Assembly: GCA_030445875.1 (NCBI GenBank)
Contig: JASUSX010000054.1
Span: forward strand, 1 to 9,840
Reading direction: 5' to 3'
DNA: 9,840 nucleotides
Source of the DNA: Clostridia bacterium
Lineage (GTDB): Bacteria; Bacillota; DSM-521; Neomoorellales; Neomoorellaceae
Shown: positions 8,101 to 9,840 of the stretch, piece by piece
Layout: each line of letters opens with the position of its first letter
Position numbering within the stretch: position 1 is the first letter of the stretch
Notes under the pieces: model-generated
What the model saw: only the letters and a program-made list of their open reading frames with translations
What the model was told of the DNA's origin: nothing
Database searches by the model: none
Program-made: the position numbers and the translations under genes

Positions 8101-9078
8101 CTGGCCCGGACCGGGCGCCAGCTGGAGTTACTGGAAGAATGTTTCTTGCGGGAGGGAATACCCTACCGGGTGCTAGGCCGGGAAAGCTTCCTGGAAGAAC
8201 GGCCAGTCCGGGAGGCCCTGGCCTTCTGCCGCTGCTTGGTGAACCCGGCGGATGATTGGCACCTTTTGTTCTATCTGGGAACGAAGTATTACCGGTCCGG
8301 CAGGACCTGGTTAAAGGAAAGCAGCAGGCAGGCCGGGATACCCGCCTGGCAGGTCCTTGAGGAACTGGCCCGGACCGGGGGCCGGCCCGCCGGCGTTCCT
8401 GCCCTTGAGGCGATTGCCAGGGAACGATTGCTGGCCTTCAAGGATACTATTGATCGTTACCGCGCCTTGATGGCTACCCAGCCCCCTGCGGTCATTCTAG
8501 CCCGCTGGATAGCAGAGCATGACCTCCAACAAGTTGACAGCCTACAGCGCCTTGCGCGGGTGGCAGAGCGCTTTCAGGATCTGCCCTCTTTCCTGCGCGG
8601 GGTGACCCTGGCCGGGGAGGCCGACCACGAGCGCTACGGGGGCAATGTTACCTCCCCCGAGGTCGTCAGCCTGATGACCATCCACGCCGCCAAGGGCCTG
8701 GAATTTCCTGTAGTCTTTATTGCCGGTGTGGAAGACGGCCTGCTGCCCCTGCAAAAGAACCTGGGCCTCGATTTGGATGCAGAAGATCTTCATGATCTTC
8801 AGGAAGAGCCGTCATCCCACCCCTCACTTCCCACCCCTCACTTCTCATTAACGGAGGAACGCCGGCTGTTTTATGTCGGCCTGACCCGGGCCCGGGACAG
8901 GTTGATCCTGGTGTCGGCCCGCAGCAGGGCGGCTGCCGGCGTCAGAACTCCGGCCCAGCCCTCACCATTTCTCCTGGAAATACCGCCGGACTGTCTAGAG
9001 AAAAAAGCCTGGACGGGGAAGGCGCAGGGGGAACAAGGAAATAGCGCGGGGGGTTATAAGCAGCTTACCCTGTTTTAA
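5170..9078 (+). CDS. Endonuclease Q-like PHP nuclease fused to a UvrD/PcrA-type SF1A helicase
   Basis: A 1302-residue, two-enzyme DNA repair fusion. Residues 1 to about 290 are a PHP metal-dependent nuclease fold (DLHIHSH at 6-12, SGDFTHP at 40-46, KVHH at 140-143, IPAH at 195-198, SNSDAH at 254-259). A zinc ribbon follows with C313/C316 and C329/C332, then LTIGVLHRVEELADRE. A helical part ends in PGFDGEYG (435-442). This order matches endonuclease Q (COG1379/TIGR00375), which nicks 5' of uracil, hypoxanthine, xanthine and abasic sites. Residues about 463-558 form an Ala/Pro/Gly linker. The helicase has a Q-motif (LNEEQRQAV), Walker A AGPGTGKT (K587), DEFQD (789-793), GDPDQAIYGFRGA (816-828), NYRS, MTIHAAKGLEF (1169-1179) and YVGLTRARDR (1235-1244), so it should be active. 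The PcrA C-terminal Tudor domain appears absent; the chain ends in QLTLF. The fusion's in vivo role is inferred. Confidence 0.9.
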   Translation: MKFIADLHIHSHYSMATSKDADPENIYRWAVYKGVTLVGSGDFTHPGWRQELKEKLVPAGEGLYRLKDELCRQVEEDPVAGLTPTGPEGWGSNAGNRASREAVTAGSVYLPLDAIGRPVVRFVISGEISTIYKQGGRTRKVHHLILLPGLEAAAKLSRRLEEIGNLHSDGRPILGLDSRRLLEMTLEACPEAIFIPAHIWTPHFSLFGANSGFDALEECYGDLAKYIFAVETGLSSDPPMNWRLSVLDPLTLVSNSDAHSPRYLAREANLFDAELAYPAIRHALQEREAANFLGTLEFFPQEGKYHLDGHRNCQVCWQPAQTRAAEGICPVCGRKLTIGVLHRVEELADREGGFRPQGARPFESLVPLPEVLASALGVGATSKKVTGLYLEFIQHLGPELLVLREAPLEAIARVGGPTVAEAIRRMRTGEVESRPGFDGEYGRILLLRPGEREFFSGQEALFPEPGPTAAAGEIAAAQEGLATATEVEVTAAAPATPISRAPRPGTTRREPASSPKGGAGGAPAGAAGSRRPVPANPAGDQRTGYTPYPAAGPGSGGILAGLNEEQRQAVTAAPGPVIVVAGPGTGKTSTLVHRLAYLIGVRGIDPGRITAVTFTNKAAGEIRYRVAELLGTGEESERVTIGTFHSLCLDLLQDGRGPGATGAAGATGTGAAAPAGQRPLTVLDENDTRSLLAEVLREKGQPGARKALRLQRQISLLKGRGLMPASPGVPEDLRPVYQAYQERLAEYSVLDYDDLLLQAVELVRGWRAAGGANPEVVRILERFTHLLVDEFQDVNPVQYALVKLWAGEGSSLFVIGDPDQAIYGFRGASNRFFEQLRQDYPAAQVWQLTCNYRSTPTILRAATAVIAHNRDNIHRVSGEPPLAPETSPPVPGTESPGAGGMVIPGTSGLKAVRESGLPVLHLEVPGEMAEGIAIVREISRLLGGTDMLRAHGQGGVSLMGDAAAGEGEGWGFADIAVLARTGRQLELLEECFLREGIPYRVLGRESFLEERPVREALAFCRCLVNPADDWHLLFYLGTKYYRSGRTWLKESSRQAGIPAWQVLEELARTGGRPAGVPALEAIARERLLAFKDTIDRYRALMATQPPAVILARWIAEHDLQQVDSLQRLARVAERFQDLPSFLRGVTLAGEADHERYGGNVTSPEVVSLMTIHAAKGLEFPVVFIAGVEDGLLPLQKNLGLDLDAEDLHDLQEEPSSHPSLPTPHFSLTEERRLFYVGLTRARDRLILVSARSRAAAGVRTPAQPSPFLLEIPPDCLEKKAWTGKAQGEQGNSAGGYKQLTLF
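6556..6843 (+). other. Low-complexity linker between the nuclease and helicase modules
   Basis: Residues about 463-558 of the fusion are rich in Ala, Pro, Gly and Thr, with no predicted fold, and join the EndoQ-like part to the helicase Q-motif. There is no internal start codon with a ribosome binding site that would allow separate translation of the helicase. It probably acts as a flexible tether. Confidence 0.75.
8816..8843 (+). repeat. Exact 14-bp tandem duplication inside the helicase coding region
   Basis: CCCACCCCTCACTT occurs twice head to tail (8816-8829 and 8830-8843), and each unit can be read as two related 7-mers. CTCATT follows as a partial extra unit. It encodes a Ser/His/Pro-rich insert (PSSHPSLPTPHFS) between helicase motifs V and VI that PcrA/UvrD homologues lack. 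Confidence 0.85.
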
Positions 9079-9100
9079 GACGGTCCTGGCAGGAATATAC

Positions 9101-9113
9101 CGCTCATTGAGCG
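9101..9113. repeat. Small palindrome in front of the PocR-domain gene
   Basis: CGCTCA-T-TGAGCG is a perfect 6-bp inverted repeat around one base, 32 bases before the ATG. Its place would suit an operator, but a 6-bp palindrome can also arise by chance. No clear promoter is visible beside it. Confidence 0.35.
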
Positions 9114-9144
9114 AAAGGTAAGTAGAAAGAGCGGAAGGGGGGCG

Positions 9145-9840
9145 ATGTCCCTGGCCGGGCATCTCCAGCGCCTGCTGAGTTCCTTTACCGAAGCTACCGG
9201 GATGCGGGCCATTATCCTCAACCCCTCCCTGGAACCTGTCGTCGGCGTGGAGGATTACACCTACCACAGCCAGTTCTGCCAGCTGGTGAATTCGGTTACG
9301 GAAGGGGCGGCCCGCTGCCGGGAAACCCACCGCCACGTTTGCCGGGCGGTGGAACTCATCGATCCCTGTATCCTGTTTTGCCATGCCGGCCTGGTCCAGT
9401 GGGCCGCGCCCATCAAATGGCAGGATCAGGTGTTGGGAACCATTGTCTGCGGCCAGGCGGTCATGTGGGAACTGGATGAACTGGCTGTCCAGGAGATCTG
9501 GGACCGGGTAGCAGACCTGGGCCTGCCATCCCGGGAGGTTCGGGAGGCTATCCGGAAATTAAAAGTCATACCAGCCCGCCAGGTCCAACAGGGGGCGGAA
9601 TTATTGAAAAAGCTGGCAGCCCGGGTGGCAGCCAGCGGGGTGGAGGTAACAGCCCTGGACAGGGAGGGAGCTTTCAAGGGACCTTCCCTGTGGGACTGGC
9701 TGGTGAAAATGGCCCCCTGGGAACAGGGGAGCAGCGATCAACTGGCCCAGGAGAACGAGCTGGCAGCCAGGGTGCGCCTGGGTGACCGCCTGGGGGCGGA
9801 GACCATTCTGGAAAACCTCCTGGGGAACATCCTCTTTACC
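9145..9840 (+). CDS. PocR-domain sensory regulator, N-terminal part (runs off the window)
   Basis: The frame opens at ATG 9145 behind GGAAGGGGGG (9133-9142) and stays open for 232 codons to the window edge. Residues about 5-165 look like a PocR ligand-sensing domain, a PAS-related fold named after the propanediol utilisation regulator. It starts LQRLLSSFTEATG, has a cysteine-rich middle (C45, C58, C66, C75, C79), then AAPI and GTIVCGQ (C102). Such domains carry paired cysteines that may bind a metal or sense redox or a small ligand. Residues about 200-232 (ENELAARVRLGDRLGAETI) resemble the helical linker that precedes the AraC DNA-binding domain in PocR-AraC regulators. A histidine kinase output is the alternative. 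It lies 66 bases after the fusion gene and probably has no functional link to it. Confidence 0.8.
   Translation, partial: MSLAGHLQRLLSSFTEATGMRAIILNPSLEPVVGVEDYTYHSQFCQLVNSVTEGAARCRETHRHVCRAVELIDPCILFCHAGLVQWAAPIKWQDQVLGTIVCGQAVMWELDELAVQEIWDRVADLGLPSREVREAIRKLKVIPARQVQQGAELLKKLAARVAASGVEVTALDREGAFKGPSLWDWLVKMAPWEQGSSDQLAQENELAARVRLGDRLGAETILENLLGNILFT

Noticed and set aside
1..9840. CRISPR arrays, tRNA or rRNA genes, insertion sequences, phage or toxin-antitoxin genes
   Set aside because: No regularly spaced repeats, cloverleaf or rRNA-like stretches, transposase motifs or terminal inverted repeats were seen; the window is nearly filled by housekeeping-type genes.

Overview
The window looks like a stretch of a GC-rich, probably thermophilic member of the Clostridia; the style and gene order recall Moorella or a close relative. 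That placement is inferred from base composition, strong GGAGG-type ribosome binding sites, frequent GTG and TTG starts and the gene set. It has not been checked by any search. All genes I can support lie on the + strand.

Left part (1-2640), cell envelope. The window opens in the last 52 codons of ftsX. A secreted coiled-coil/M23 peptidoglycan hydrolase (185-1315) follows after 25 bases, and a membrane-anchored PDZ/S41 carboxy-terminal processing protease (1373-2545) comes next. FtsEX complexes are known to activate coiled-coil M23 proteins of the EnvC type, so the first two probably work together in septal or cell-wall hydrolysis. A strong intrinsic terminator (2594-2634) closes this block.

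Middle (2640-3019), a decayed spacer. It holds a readable C-terminal remnant of a glycerol-3-phosphate-responsive antiterminator (GlpP family), a perfect 11-bp inverted repeat and an extended -10 promoter just ahead of uvrB.

Right part (3020-9078), DNA repair. A full-length uvrB is followed, after a spacer with a hairpin and its own candidate promoter, by a 1302-residue fusion protein. Its N-terminal ~460 residues have the layout of endonuclease Q (PHP nuclease fold, four-cysteine zinc ribbon, helical C-terminal part), which nicks DNA 5' of deaminated bases. Its C-terminal ~740 residues are a complete UvrD/PcrA-type SF1A helicase. The protein ends in QLTLF, a near-consensus beta-sliding-clamp-binding pentapeptide. 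I regard this as the most interesting object in the window: apparently nick, unwind and clamp recruitment in one chain.

The window ends inside a PocR-domain sensory regulator (9145 onward), probably of the PocR-AraC type, whose output domain lies beyond the edge.
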